Below the pieces are notes generated by a model. The model was not told where the DNA came from, made no database searches, and worked only from the letters and a program-made list of their open reading frames with translations. The translations under genes were made by a program, and so were the position numbers. Shown here piece after piece: positions 26,590 through 34,825 of a stretch of 64,000 nucleotides of DNA (position 1 is the stretch's first letter; every line of letters begins with the position of its first letter). Source of the stretch: Janibacter cremeus (lineage in GTDB: Bacteria; Actinomycetota; Actinomycetes; Actinomycetales; Dermatophilaceae); NCBI RefSeq assembly GCF_013409205.1, contig NZ_JACCAE010000001.1, positions 248,001 through 312,000 on the forward strand, written 5' to 3'.

Positions 26590-28347
26590 CTACAGCATGT
26601 TGCGCGAGCGGTACAGGAACGCCGCCATCGCCTCGCGGGTGATCTTGCTCTTCGGGCGGAACGTCCCGTCGGCGTGGCCCGTGGTCAGGCCCTGATCCGC
26701 GATCCAGGCGATGTGGTCCTCGAACTGGGTCCCGGCGACGTCACTGAACTCGTAGGGGGCGGTGGCGTCGGGCACCCTCCCCTCGAGGAGGAACCTCGTC
26801 ATGAAGGCCGCCATCGCCTCCCGGGTGATCCTCTTCGTGGGACCGAACGTGCCGTCGGCAAAGCCCGTGGTGATCCGCTCATCCTGCAGCCAGGCAATCT
26901 CCTTGGCGAACTTGCTCGACGAGTCGACATCCGTGAAGTCGGGCGCACTCTTCACGGCGGGCCTGCCCGCCGCCCGGTAGAGGAACGCCGCCATGGCCTC
27001 ACGCGAGATGTTGTGCTTCGGGCCGAAGGTCCCGTCGGCGTACCCCGTCGTGATCCCCTCGCTCTTGAGCCAGGCGATGGCCCTGGTGAAGTCGGTCGTC
27101 GCCTGAGTCACATCCGGGAACGGCCCCGGCCCCTTGATCGGGGAGACCACGTACGAGCTCGACAGGCCGAGCCCACGTCGCATCTGCTCGCCCGTCATCG
27201 ACGCCTGCTTGCCCTTGGCGGACGTGGCGACCACCTCAGCGACGCCACCACCGGTGGTACGGCGGGTGATCTCCACGGCCACGACGTCCGGCAGTCCGAA
27301 TGCCGAAGCGACCTTCGCCTCCGGGACAGTCGTCCTCCACGACCTGCGCGGGTTCTCCGCTCGCAGCGAGTACGGGTCGTTGACCGAGCGCAGGTACGGC
27401 AGGGGCCGGCCACCGAACACGTCCTCGTTGGCCTGCGTCCGGCCGCCGCTGCTGGAGGAGTAGACAGCGTCGATCAGGTCACCCCGGTACCGCGGCACCA
27501 TCCCCGTGGTGCTCGTACCGCCGGACCGCACCGCAGCCTTCCATCGGTCCCACCCGTACGCACCCGCGCCCGGGTACGTGCCGAACACCTGGTCGCTGGT
27601 GCTGTCGTGGACGTGGCACTCACAGGCGGAGCGGATGCCGCGGTTGACCTTGCGCAGCGCATACCCACGGGCTGCTGCCGCCTGCGCCTGCAGCGACGCC
27701 GCCGGCCACGACCACGGCATCTCAGCCACGTTGTCCAGGTACTGGTCGTGCAGGCGCACCTTCATCACCGCGTGCACCCCTCCACCGGAGGCGGGCACCA
27801 CCCGCGCCGACCCCGACAGGTACTTCTTGCCGTCGATCGACAACAGCGTCTTCCCGTCATCGAAGGTCACCTCCGCCGATGAGGCGGTCGCATGCACGGT
27901 CTTCTTGCCGAGCGTGTGCGACACCTTCACCTTCGAGCCGGAACGCACCACCTTCACGCTCGACCTGTTCGACGCCTTCAGTGTCCTGCTACCCACCGTG
28001 ACCGTGAACGCGCCGCCGCCGGAACGTTCCGCCGAGCTCCGCAGCGTCACCGACGAACGCGACGAGGCGACGTTGACGTGGACCATCTGGTCGTCGCGCA
28101 CTCGGTCGACCGAGATGCCCCGGTAGTAGTACTTCAGGATCTGCGCGGCACTCTTGCCGTCATCCGCCATCGCCTTCGCGCCGTACTGCGACATCCCCAC
28201 CCCGTGGCCGAAGCCCGAGCCGGAGAAGACCCAAGATGGCTCCGACGCGGTCGGGGCGGCGTGTGCCGGGAGCGACCCGCCACCGAGCACCATCCCCGAC
28301 AGCAGCGCACCAACACCAGCAACACGCACGGACCGAACCACCACCAC
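26590..28347 (-). CDS. Secreted SpoIID/LytB-domain protein with three SLH repeats
   Basis: A 585-residue exported protein. A signal peptide ends at LPAHA (about residue 32), followed at residues 38-57 by GFGHGVGMSQYGA, the SpoIID/LytB signature. The central part includes MPWSWPAASLQAQAAAARGYAL and VYSSSSGGRT as in SpoIID transglycosylase-like domains. The last ~175 residues are three S-layer homology repeats, each with an ITxGxADGTFxPxxxITREAMAAF core. It probably cuts or remodels peptidoglycan while the SLH repeats hold it at the cell wall. The GTG at 28347 is used (GAGAAGG upstream); GTGs at 28344 and 28341 are alternatives. Insertion sequence copy 1 sits 163 bases upstream and may alter expression. 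Confidence 0.9.
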   Translation of the reverse strand: MVVVRSVRVAGVGALLSGMVLGGGSLPAHAAPTASEPSWVFSGSGFGHGVGMSQYGAKAMADDGKSAAQILKYYYRGISVDRVRDDQMVHVNVASSRSSVTLRSSAERSGGGAFTVTVGSRTLKASNRSSVKVVRSGSKVKVSHTLGKKTVHATASSAEVTFDDGKTLLSIDGKKYLSGSARVVPASGGGVHAVMKVRLHDQYLDNVAEMPWSWPAASLQAQAAAARGYALRKVNRGIRSACECHVHDSTSDQVFGTYPGAGAYGWDRWKAAVRSGGTSTTGMVPRYRGDLIDAVYSSSSGGRTQANEDVFGGRPLPYLRSVNDPYSLRAENPRRSWRTTVPEAKVASAFGLPDVVAVEITRRTTGGGVAEVVATSAKGKQASMTGEQMRRGLGLSSSYVVSPIKGPGPFPDVTQATTDFTRAIAWLKSEGITTGYADGTFGPKHNISREAMAAFLYRAAGRPAVKSAPDFTDVDSSSKFAKEIAWLQDERITTGFADGTFGPTKRITREAMAAFMTRFLLEGRVPDATAPYEFSDVAGTQFEDHIAWIADQGLTTGHADGTFRPKSKITREAMAAFLYRSRNML

Positions 28348-28504
28348 GACGGACCAACCTTCTCGCGCCACAAGCGCAGCAGGGGACAACAACGAGATGC
28401 CGCCACCGGCGGCTGCCGCAGGGAGACCACGACAACAGGTGCGGGCGCGACTGCGCCCTCCTCCCCGCACGGGGAATCATCCCCCAAGCCTCCCCGGACC
28501 GCTA

Positions 28505-28510
28505 CCCCCC
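28505..28510 (+). repeat. Target site duplication, left, IS copy 1
   Basis: CCCCCC, matched by CCCCCC at 29948-29953 on the other side of the element. The homopolymer makes this less decisive than the copy 2 duplication. Confidence 0.6.
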
Positions 28511-29947
28511 GACGAGACTCACGAAGAGTGCCCGCGAACCACCCTCGGTGCCTCACGAAGAAATGCCCGCGAAATCGGTGGATGCTGTTGGGGCATGGGA
28601 AGTGAGCTCTCGATGGCCTCTCGTGCGGACGTGACGAACAAGTACGCCAAGGCGTACGCGAAGGCGAGCAAGACCGATAAGGGCTTGATGCTCGATGAGG
28701 TCGTCTCGGTGACGGGCTGGTCGCGCGACAACGCTCGTCGACGTCTGGTGGCGGCGGCCACGACCCCGCCCGGGGCCGGTCACGCGGTGGCCAGGTCGGT
28801 ACGCAAGCCGCGGGCGCCGAAGTTCTCCTACGACGCGCGCAAGGTGCTGCAGCGAGTGTGGGCCGCCTCGGGCGGGCAGTGCGGGAAGTACCTGGTGGTC
28901 TCGATGCGCGCGCATCTGGACGCGCTGGAGCGCCACGGTGAACTCGTCGAAGGAGTCGATCGCTACAGCGCCGCGGTGCGGGCTGAGTTGCTGAAGATCA
29001 GCGCCGCGTCGATCGATCGATACCTGGCCCCGATCAGGGCCAAGGACGCGGTCGGTGGGATATCGACGACCAAGCCCTCGCCGTTGCTGCGCTCATCGAT
29101 CACGATCCGCAGGGCCGGGGATGAGGTCGAGGACGAGCCGGGGTTCTTCGAGGGCGACACCGTCGCGCACTGCGGCCCGACGCTGAAGGGCGAGTTCGCG
29201 CGCACGGTGAACCTGACCGACGTGCACACCGGGTGGGTATTCACCCGCACCATCCGCAACAACGCGCACACCCACATCCTGACCGCGTTGCAGGCTGCGG
29301 TGAATGAAATCCCTTGCGCCGTCACGGGATTGGACTTCGACAACGGCAGCGAGTTCCTCAACAAGCCCGTGATCACCTGGGCCGGCGACCTGGGGATCTA
29401 CTTCACCCGCTCGCGTCCGTACAAGAAGAACGACCAGGCGACCATCGAGTCGAAGAACAACCATCTGGTGCGCAAGTACGCCTTCTACTATCGCTACGAC
29501 ACTCCCGAAGAGCGTGCCGTCCTGGCCCGGCTGTGGCCGCTGGTCAACGACCGCCTGAACTACCTGACCCCGACGAAGAAGCCGGTCGGGTACGGCACCG
29601 ACCGCAACGGTCGGCGCACCCGCCTCTACGACAAGCCGCGCACGCCCTTCGACCGGCTCCTGGCGGCAGGCGTGCTGGCCCCCGCGCAGGAAGCCGAGCT
29701 GACTGCCTACCGCGACATCCTCAACCCCGCCGACCTGGCCCGGCGGATCGGCGACCTGCAAGACCGACTGGTCCTGCTGGCCAAGGACAAGACCGAACAG
29801 CTCTACCTCGCCAGCTTCCCCTCAGCCCTACCCGACGTCCGTCGAGGCATCCGCGTACAAGCCAGCTGACCCGGGCCCCTCCTTCGCGGGCATTCCTATC
29901 TGAGGCACGGGTCCACTTTCGCGGGCATCTTGACGTGAGGCACTACG
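28511..29947 (+). mobile_element. Insertion sequence, DDE integrase type, copy 1 (1437 bp)
   Basis: The boundaries are set by comparing both copies: each begins GACGAGACTCACGAAG, ends TGAGGCACTACG, and is flanked by a 6-bp direct repeat. Each end carries two related ~27-base units. At the left, GACTCACGAAG...GCCCGCGAA (outer) and GTGCCTCACGAAG...GCCCGCGAAA (28548-28574, inner). At the right, their complements lie at about 29881-29907 (inner) and 29917-29943 (outer). One transposase gene fills the element. Such doubled ends suggest two transposase binding sites per end. The family is uncertain; it may belong near the IS481 or IS1202 groups. Confidence 0.88.
28595..29869 (+). CDS. Transposase of IS copy 1 (rve/DDE integrase domain)
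   Basis: A 424-residue transposase. The N-terminal ~80 residues hold a helix-turn-helix-like region (LDEVVSVTGWSRDNARRRL) for end binding. The RNase H-like catalytic domain has Asp188 (FFEGDTVAHCG), Asp249 (GLDFDNGSEF) and Glu285 (NDQATIESKNN), the classic DD35E spacing, and all three are intact, so the enzyme may be active. The ATG at 28595 begins MGSELSMASR in both copies. It is about 90 % identical by eye to the copy at 43719-44993, with differences concentrated in the N-terminal half. Confidence 0.92.
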   Translation: MGSELSMASRADVTNKYAKAYAKASKTDKGLMLDEVVSVTGWSRDNARRRLVAAATTPPGAGHAVARSVRKPRAPKFSYDARKVLQRVWAASGGQCGKYLVVSMRAHLDALERHGELVEGVDRYSAAVRAELLKISAASIDRYLAPIRAKDAVGGISTTKPSPLLRSSITIRRAGDEVEDEPGFFEGDTVAHCGPTLKGEFARTVNLTDVHTGWVFTRTIRNNAHTHILTALQAAVNEIPCAVTGLDFDNGSEFLNKPVITWAGDLGIYFTRSRPYKKNDQATIESKNNHLVRKYAFYYRYDTPEERAVLARLWPLVNDRLNYLTPTKKPVGYGTDRNGRRTRLYDKPRTPFDRLLAAGVLAPAQEAELTAYRDILNPADLARRIGDLQDRLVLLAKDKTEQLYLASFPSALPDVRRGIRVQAS

Positions 29948-29953
29948 CCCCCC
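29948..29953 (+). repeat. Target site duplication, right, IS copy 1
   Basis: CCCCCC following the right end TGAGGCACTACG; it pairs with 28505-28510. Confidence 0.6.
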
Positions 29954-30010
29954 AAGGCCCTTGATGCACATCCAGCCTGGTTCAGCAGGTGCGGCCAGAC
30001 GCCGCCACCC

Positions 30011-31198
30011 TCAGCGGAAGGCTCCCACCCCGGTCAGCGCCTTGCCGATCGTCAGCTGGTGCACCTCCGAGGTGCCTTCGTAGGTCAGGACGGACTCGAG
30101 GTTGTTGGCGTGGCGCAGCACCGGGTACTCCAGGGTGATCCCGTTGGCGCCGAGCAGGGTTCGGCACTCGCGGGCGATGGCGATGGCCTCGCGCACGTTG
30201 TTGAGCTTGCCCAGGCTGACCTGCTCCGGCCGCAGCGTCCCGGCGTCCTTCAGGCGGCCGAGGTGGATCGCCAGGAGCATCGCCTTGCCGAGCTCGAGAC
30301 TCATGTCCGCCAGCTTGGCCTGGGTGAGCTGGTACGCCGCCAGGGGCTTGTCGAAGATCTCGCGGTCGCCGACGTAGGACAGGGCCACCTCGAGGCAGTC
30401 ACGGGCCGCGCCGACCGCGCCGAAGATGATCCCGAAGCGGGCCTCGTTGAGGCAGGACAGCGGGCCGGAGAGGCCGGCCGCCTCGGGCAGCATCGCCGAG
30501 GCGGGCAGGCGCACGTCGTCCAGCACGATCTCACCGGTGACCGAGGCGCGCAGGGAGAGCTTCTGGGCGATCTCGGGAGCGGAGAAACCGGGGGTGTCGG
30601 TGGGGACGAGGAACCCACGCACGCCGCGGGAGCCCTCCCCCTCGTCGGTGTTGGCCCAGACCACGGCGACGTCGGCGATCGGGGCGTTCGTGATCCACAT
30701 CTTGGTGCCGTTGAGCACCCAGTCCTGCCCGTCCCGGCGGGCTCGGGTGCGCATCCCGCCCGGGTCGGAGCCGAAGTCCGGCTCGGTCAGCCCGAAGCAC
30801 CCGATGGCCTCGCCCGCGGCCATCCGCGGCAGCCATTCCTGCTTCTGCTCTTCGCTGCCCCAGCGGTGGATCGCGAACATCGCCAGCGACCCCTGCACCG
30901 ACACCAGGCTGCGCAGACCGGAGTCGGCCGCCTCCAGCTCCAGGCACGCCAGACCGTAGGCCGTGGCGCTCGTCCCGGCGCAGCCATATCCCTGAAGGTG
31001 CATCCCGAGCACGCCCAGGTCACCGAGCTCCTTGGCCAGCTCCCGTGCCGGCAGGTCTCCCGCCTCGTACCAGGCGGCGAGGTCGGGCCGGAGCCGGTCG
31101 GCGGCGAAACGGGCGACGGTCTGCTGCATGGCACGCTCCTCCTCGCCCAGGAGCGTGTCGATCCCGAACAGTGCAGTGGGAGTCTGGGTCGAGCTCAT
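30011..31198 (-). CDS. gcdH: Glutaryl-CoA dehydrogenase-type acyl-CoA dehydrogenase
   Basis: A 395-residue FAD enzyme that oxidises and decarboxylates glutaryl-CoA to crotonyl-CoA in lysine, tryptophan and glutarate breakdown. It shows CFGLTEPDFGSDPGGM (flavin/substrate loop), KMWITNAPIADVAVVWA and the catalytic base in LTYEGTSEVHQ (Glu374). The EPDFGSDPGGM segment and the DSGLRSLVSVQGSLAM region are closer to glutaryl-CoA dehydrogenase than to straight-chain enzymes. Its ATG has GGAGGAAACC upstream. It is divergent from a TetR gene across a palindrome that overlaps both promoters, so it is probably repressed by that regulator. Another acyl-CoA substrate remains possible. Confidence 0.85.
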   Translation of the reverse strand: MSSTQTPTALFGIDTLLGEEERAMQQTVARFAADRLRPDLAAWYEAGDLPARELAKELGDLGVLGMHLQGYGCAGTSATAYGLACLELEAADSGLRSLVSVQGSLAMFAIHRWGSEEQKQEWLPRMAAGEAIGCFGLTEPDFGSDPGGMRTRARRDGQDWVLNGTKMWITNAPIADVAVVWANTDEGEGSRGVRGFLVPTDTPGFSAPEIAQKLSLRASVTGEIVLDDVRLPASAMLPEAAGLSGPLSCLNEARFGIIFGAVGAARDCLEVALSYVGDREIFDKPLAAYQLTQAKLADMSLELGKAMLLAIHLGRLKDAGTLRPEQVSLGKLNNVREAIAIARECRTLLGANGITLEYPVLRHANNLESVLTYEGTSEVHQLTIGKALTGVGAFR

Positions 31199-31229
31199 GA
31201 GGTTTCCTCCGAGGATGGGGCGAACAGCG

Positions 31230-31255
31230 TAAGGTTTCGACCTACGGTAACCTTA
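31230..31255. promoter_or_regulatory. TetR-type operator between gcdH and its regulator
   Basis: A perfect inverted repeat TAAGGTT-n12-AACCTTA lies in the 89-base gap between the gcdH start and the regulator start. A third half-site, AGGTT, lies just downstream at about 31265. The right arm overlaps the predicted -10 box TAACCT (31248-31253) of the regulator gene, which fits autorepression. Confidence 0.7.
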
Positions 31256-31287
31256 TGCCGTTAGGTTCTGCAACGAAGGGATGGTCC

Positions 31288-31923
31288 GTGGCTCGCCCCA
31301 CCACTGCGATCCTCAGCCGGGAGCGCATCCGCGATGCCGCGCTCCGGCTCATCGACGACGAGGGCCTGGCGGGGTTCTCCATGCGTGGCCTCGCCCGCGC
31401 GCTCGGTGTGCAGGCTCCCTCCCTCTACAGCCACTACGCCAACCGCGACGAGGTCCTCGACGCGGTCGCCAACCTGCTCACCCGGCAGGTCGACACGAGC
31501 GGCTTCGCCGATGGCCGGTGGCGAAGGGGGGTGGAGACCTGGGCGCGCTCCTACCGTGCCTCGCTGGCTGCCCACCCGAACGCCGTGCCGCTCGTCGCCT
31601 CGGGAGCGGGCCGACGCGAGGACTTCCTGGCCATGTCGGAGCAGGTGCACGCCGGCCTGCTGTCAGCCGGCTGGCCGGCCCGCCACGCGACCGAGATCGC
31701 CGGCGCGGTGAAGTACCTGGTCGTCGGGGCGGCGTCGACCCCCTTCGCCAGCGGCTTCGCCGACGACGCCCGGGTCTACCTCGAGCGCTATCCCGCACTG
31801 GCACAGGCGCACCGCCTGCCCGAGCTCGCCGAGGAGATCGACTCGGAGAGCTTCGAGCTCGGTCTGGCCTGCCTGCTGGACGGCCTGGCAGCCCGACACG
31901 CAGGCGTGCGGCACCTAGAGTGA
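31288..31923 (+). CDS. TetR-family transcriptional regulator
   Basis: A 211-residue repressor with an N-terminal TetR helix-turn-helix (SRERIRDAALRLIDDEGLAGFSM, then LGVQAPSLYSHYANRDEVLDAV) and a TetR_C-type ligand domain with helix-rich, alanine-rich sequence. The GTG at 31288 is preferred: it has GAAGGG upstream and lies after the predicted start of transcription near 31260. The ATG at 31255 would fall before it and overlaps the operator. Given its position it most likely controls gcdH and itself, with an acyl-CoA or dicarboxylate-derived ligand; that is inference. Confidence 0.88.
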   Translation: MARPTTAILSRERIRDAALRLIDDEGLAGFSMRGLARALGVQAPSLYSHYANRDEVLDAVANLLTRQVDTSGFADGRWRRGVETWARSYRASLAAHPNAVPLVASGAGRREDFLAMSEQVHAGLLSAGWPARHATEIAGAVKYLVVGAASTPFASGFADDARVYLERYPALAQAHRLPELAEEIDSESFELGLACLLDGLAARHAGVRHLE

Positions 31924-31998
31924 GCCACGTGACGGGGCCACGATCGCGCGGGCGTCAGGGAACGACCTGTCCTCGCGTCCACGCCGGGCAGATCCCCC

Positions 31999-32655
31999 AT
32001 GTCGACGGAGGTCGCACCCTTGTCTGACCAACACCCCGTCGATCAGGACCCCGCCCGTGGGCGCGTCGTGGGGGGCCGCTTCCCGCTGCTCGACCCCACG
32101 CAGCTCGACGCCGCGCAGCAGTCGCTCTACGACACCATCACCCGCCCTCCCCGCACGGACGGCCCCTTCCTCGTCGTCGACGACGACGGTCACCTGGCCG
32201 GCCCCTTCAACGCCATGCTCCATGCGCCCGCCATCGGCGAGGCACTGCAGTCCCTGGGCTCCTCGTTGCGGTTCGGGGGACACCTACCCGCACGTACGCG
32301 GGAGCTGGTGGTCTGCACCGTCGCGACCATCCTGTCCAGTGACTACGAGTGGTACGCACACAGCCGCGTGGCGCTCGAGGTCGGCGTGGACGAGGACGAG
32401 CTGGACGCACTCGCTCGCGGCGAGATCCGCCCTTCGCTCTCCTCGGCGGAGGCCGCCGCCCTCGATCTGGCCACGGCGTTGCTCGCCGGACGGGGTGTCG
32501 ACGATGCGGTGCACGCGAGCGCTCATTCGCATCTCGGACATGCCGGGATCACCGAGCTGACGGTCCTCGTCGGCTACTACCAGACCCTGGCGGGCCTGCT
32601 CGCCGTGGGAGATGTCCCCGCACCATCGCGACCCCCTGACGCCACACCCGGTTGA
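31999..32655 (+). CDS. Carboxymuconolactone decarboxylase (AhpD-like) family protein
   Basis: A 218-residue all-helical protein. The region FNAMLHAPAIGEALQSLGSSLRF followed by RTRELVVCTVATILSSDYEWYAHSRVAL is the CMD core, with the conserved Glu and His; the paired cysteines of AhpD peroxidases are absent, so a decarboxylase-like or unknown role fits better. The ATG at 31999 starts MSTEVAPLSD; a TTG at 32023 is an alternative. It may be cotranscribed with the TetR gene upstream (75-base gap) or form a unit with the hydroxyglutarate oxidase gene downstream. Confidence 0.82.
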   Translation: MSTEVAPLSDQHPVDQDPARGRVVGGRFPLLDPTQLDAAQQSLYDTITRPPRTDGPFLVVDDDGHLAGPFNAMLHAPAIGEALQSLGSSLRFGGHLPARTRELVVCTVATILSSDYEWYAHSRVALEVGVDEDELDALARGEIRPSLSSAEAAALDLATALLAGRGVDDAVHASAHSHLGHAGITELTVLVGYYQTLAGLLAVGDVPAPSRPPDATPG

Positions 32656-32675
32656 CCCGATCGAAGGAGGTCACC

Positions 32676-32756
32676 ATGACCACCGGCGGGACGTGGATGT
32701 CCCTCGCCGCGGCGAGGTGCCGCTCCGCCTGCCGTCGGCCGTGCCACCGTCATTGA
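32676..32756 (+). CDS. Candidate 26-residue Cys/Arg-rich leader peptide
   Basis: A short frame beginning MTTGGTWMSL and ending in a segment with three cysteines and many arginines (RCRSACRRPCHRH). It has an excellent Shine-Dalgarno sequence (AAGGAGGT, seven bases upstream), better than that of most genes here, and ends twelve bases before the hydroxyglutarate oxidase ATG. Size and position fit a regulatory leader peptide, possibly a sensor of cysteine or arginine supply, or a coupling peptide. No family is recognised and codon statistics cannot be judged at this length. Confidence 0.4.
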   Translation: MTTGGTWMSLAAARCRSACRRPCHRH

Positions 32757-32768
32757 CAGGGAGAGGAC

Positions 32769-33965
32769 ATGAGCCCCACCACCTACGCCGTCGTCGGCGG
32801 CGGGATCCTCGGGGTGGCCATCGCCCGGCGGATCCTGCAGCTGCAGCCGCACGCCGAGGTGACCGTGCTCGAGAAGGAGCCGCGCCTGGCCGCCCACCAG
32901 ACGGGCCACAACAGCGGCGTGGTGCACGCCGGCCTGTACTACGTGCCGGGGTCGCTGAAGGCCCGGCTGTGCCGCCGCGGGGTCCACCTGCTGCAGGAGT
33001 TGTGTACCGAGCACGGGCTGGCCTACGACGAGTGCGGCAAGGTCCTGGTGGCACTCGACGAGGACGAGCGGACCCGGCTGTCCGACATCACCGAACGGGC
33101 GCGCGCCAACGGCGTGCCCGGTGTGCGCGAGATCGGCCCGGACGAGCTGCGCGAGATCGAACCGCACGTCACCGGCGTGGCGGCCCTGCACTCACCCCAC
33201 ACCGCGATCGTCGACTACGCGGCGGTCACCCGGGCGATGGCGCAGGAGGTCACCGCGGCGGGAGGGAGGATACGCACGTCCTTCGAGGTCACCGGTATCC
33301 GCCCCGACGGGGAGCGGACCGTGCTGACCGGGGCCGAGGGCCAGGCGGTGCGTGCCGAGCAGGTCGTGCTCTGCGCCGGTCTGCAGGCCGACCGGGTCGC
33401 CGCCCTGGCCGGGGACGAGGAGGACCCGCGCATCGTCCCCTTCCGCGGCGAGTACCACCTGCTGCGCCCCGAGCGTCGCGACCTGGTGCGTGGCCTGGTC
33501 TATCCCGTCCCCGATCCGCGCTACCCCTTCCTCGGGGTGCACCTGACGCCCCGCGTCGACGGGGAGGTGATGGTCGGCCCGAACGCCGTCCTCGCCCTGG
33601 CCCGCGAGGGGTACGGCTGGTCCCACGTCTCCGCGACCGACCTGCGGGACGTGATCGGGTGGCCGGGGTTCCGACGCTTCGCGGCCCGCCACTGGCGTAC
33701 CGGGGTGAGCGAGATGCTCGGGTCCGTCAGCAGGGAACGCTTCGTCGGTGCGGCCCGCCGTTACGTGCCCGAGCTGACGAGCGACGACGTGGTCCCGGGG
33801 CCGCGCGGCGTGCGCGCCCAGGCCCTGGGCGTGGACGGCGCCCTCGTGGACGACTTCCGGATCACCCGTCACGGTCCGGTGCTGGCCCTGCGCAACGCAC
33901 CCTCCCCCGCAGCCACGTCGTCCCTGGCGATCGCCGAGCACGTCGTGGACCTCCTGCGCGGTTGA
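32769..33965 (+). CDS. lhgO: L-2-hydroxyglutarate oxidase
   Basis: A 398-residue FAD-dependent oxidase of the DAO superfamily that oxidises L-2-hydroxyglutarate to 2-oxoglutarate, passing electrons to the quinone pool. The FAD fingerprint GGGILG is at residues 10-15, then LEKEPRLAAHQTGHNSGVVHAG, the LhgO signature, and a C-terminal ALGVDGALVDDF segment. In E. coli lhgO lies with csiD and gabD in glutarate/lysine breakdown; here gcdH lies just upstream and a SSADH-type gene 6 kb away, but no csiD is seen. The ATG has GGGAGAGG upstream. Confidence 0.92.
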   Translation: MSPTTYAVVGGGILGVAIARRILQLQPHAEVTVLEKEPRLAAHQTGHNSGVVHAGLYYVPGSLKARLCRRGVHLLQELCTEHGLAYDECGKVLVALDEDERTRLSDITERARANGVPGVREIGPDELREIEPHVTGVAALHSPHTAIVDYAAVTRAMAQEVTAAGGRIRTSFEVTGIRPDGERTVLTGAEGQAVRAEQVVLCAGLQADRVAALAGDEEDPRIVPFRGEYHLLRPERRDLVRGLVYPVPDPRYPFLGVHLTPRVDGEVMVGPNAVLALAREGYGWSHVSATDLRDVIGWPGFRRFAARHWRTGVSEMLGSVSRERFVGAARRYVPELTSDDVVPGPRGVRAQALGVDGALVDDFRITRHGPVLALRNAPSPAATSSLAIAEHVVDLLRG

Positions 33966-33976
33966 CGGCCAGCCGG

Positions 33977-34014
33977 GACGGGGGTCGACCCCGTCGGGGC
34001 GAAGGGGACCCCTT
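33977..34014 (+). terminator. Paired stem-loops between lhgO and the SDR gene
   Basis: GACGGGG-5-CCCCGTC (33977-33995) is followed by AAGGGG-A-CCCCTT (34002-34014). They may terminate the lhgO transcript or act as an operator for the next gene, which begins 35 bases later. Confidence 0.4.
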
Positions 34015-34048
34015 GGCGGCAACCCCCAATGGGAGCACAGTGGGTGGC

Positions 34049-34825
34049 ATGAGCCATCGACGCATCCTCATCACCGGATCGACGGGCGGAGTGGGTTCGA
34101 TCCTCACGCAGCGCCTGAAGGACGAGTACGACGTCACCGGCCACGACCGGACCACCCGACCGGACGCCGACCCGGTGGTCCTCGGCGCCGACCTCGCCGA
34201 CTACGACGCCGTGCGCAGTCTCATGGACGGTATCGACACGGTCGTCCACCTCGCCGGTGCCGCCTCCCCCGAGTCACCGTGGGAGGCGGTGCTCGACGCG
34301 AACATCATCGGTACCCGCAACGTGCTGGAGGCAGCGCGTGACGCCGGCGTGCAGCGGGTGGTCTACGCCTCGTCCAACCACACGATGGGCATGTACGACC
34401 GCTACGAGCAGTGGCCGGTCTACCCGGACACTCCCCCGCGCCCGGACTCGTTCTACGGGGTGTCCAAGGTCTTCGGCGAGACGCTCGGGCGCTACTACCA
34501 CGACGAGTACGGCTTGTCGGTCATCGCGTTGCGCATCGGTTGGGTGGCCCAAGACCCCACGATCACCGGCGTCGACGTGCTGCACGCGATGTGGCTCAGC
34601 GAGGCGGACACCGCCCAGGTCGTGCGGTGCGCCATCGAGGCGGACGTCGACTTCGGGATCTACTACGCGATCTCCGACAACCCCAACCGCCGCTGGAGCA
34701 TGACCAACACCAACCTCGAGCTCGGCTACCGTCCGCGGGACTCGTGGGCCGACTTCGCCCCCGAGGGCGAGCCGGTCGTCACGGGTGGCGTGGACGTCCC
34801 GGACAGCTGGCCGAAGGGGTCGTGA
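34049..34825 (+). CDS. NAD-dependent SDR oxidoreductase, uronate dehydrogenase-like
   Basis: A 258-residue extended SDR. The NAD fingerprint ITGSTGGVGS is at residues 8-17, VVHLAGAASPES and YASSNHTMGMY follow, and the catalytic pair is YGVSK (Tyr and Lys). The SNHTMGMY block and short length resemble uronate dehydrogenases, which oxidise glucuronate or galacturonate to lactones; the substrate here is not proven. Its last 100 bases overlap the 3' end of the convergent sulfatase-like gene. That is unusually long for two real genes, but both frames look coding to their ends. Confidence 0.86.
   Translation: MSHRRILITGSTGGVGSILTQRLKDEYDVTGHDRTTRPDADPVVLGADLADYDAVRSLMDGIDTVVHLAGAASPESPWEAVLDANIIGTRNVLEAARDAGVQRVVYASSNHTMGMYDRYEQWPVYPDTPPRPDSFYGVSKVFGETLGRYYHDEYGLSVIALRIGWVAQDPTITGVDVLHAMWLSEADTAQVVRCAIEADVDFGIYYAISDNPNRRWSMTNTNLELGYRPRDSWADFAPEGEPVVTGGVDVPDSWPKGS

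Noticed and set aside
32612..34825. 737-codon frame running through lhgO into the SDR gene
   Set aside because: Its first 480 codons are an out-of-frame reading of lhgO; only the last 258 codons, from the ATG at 34049, are real.
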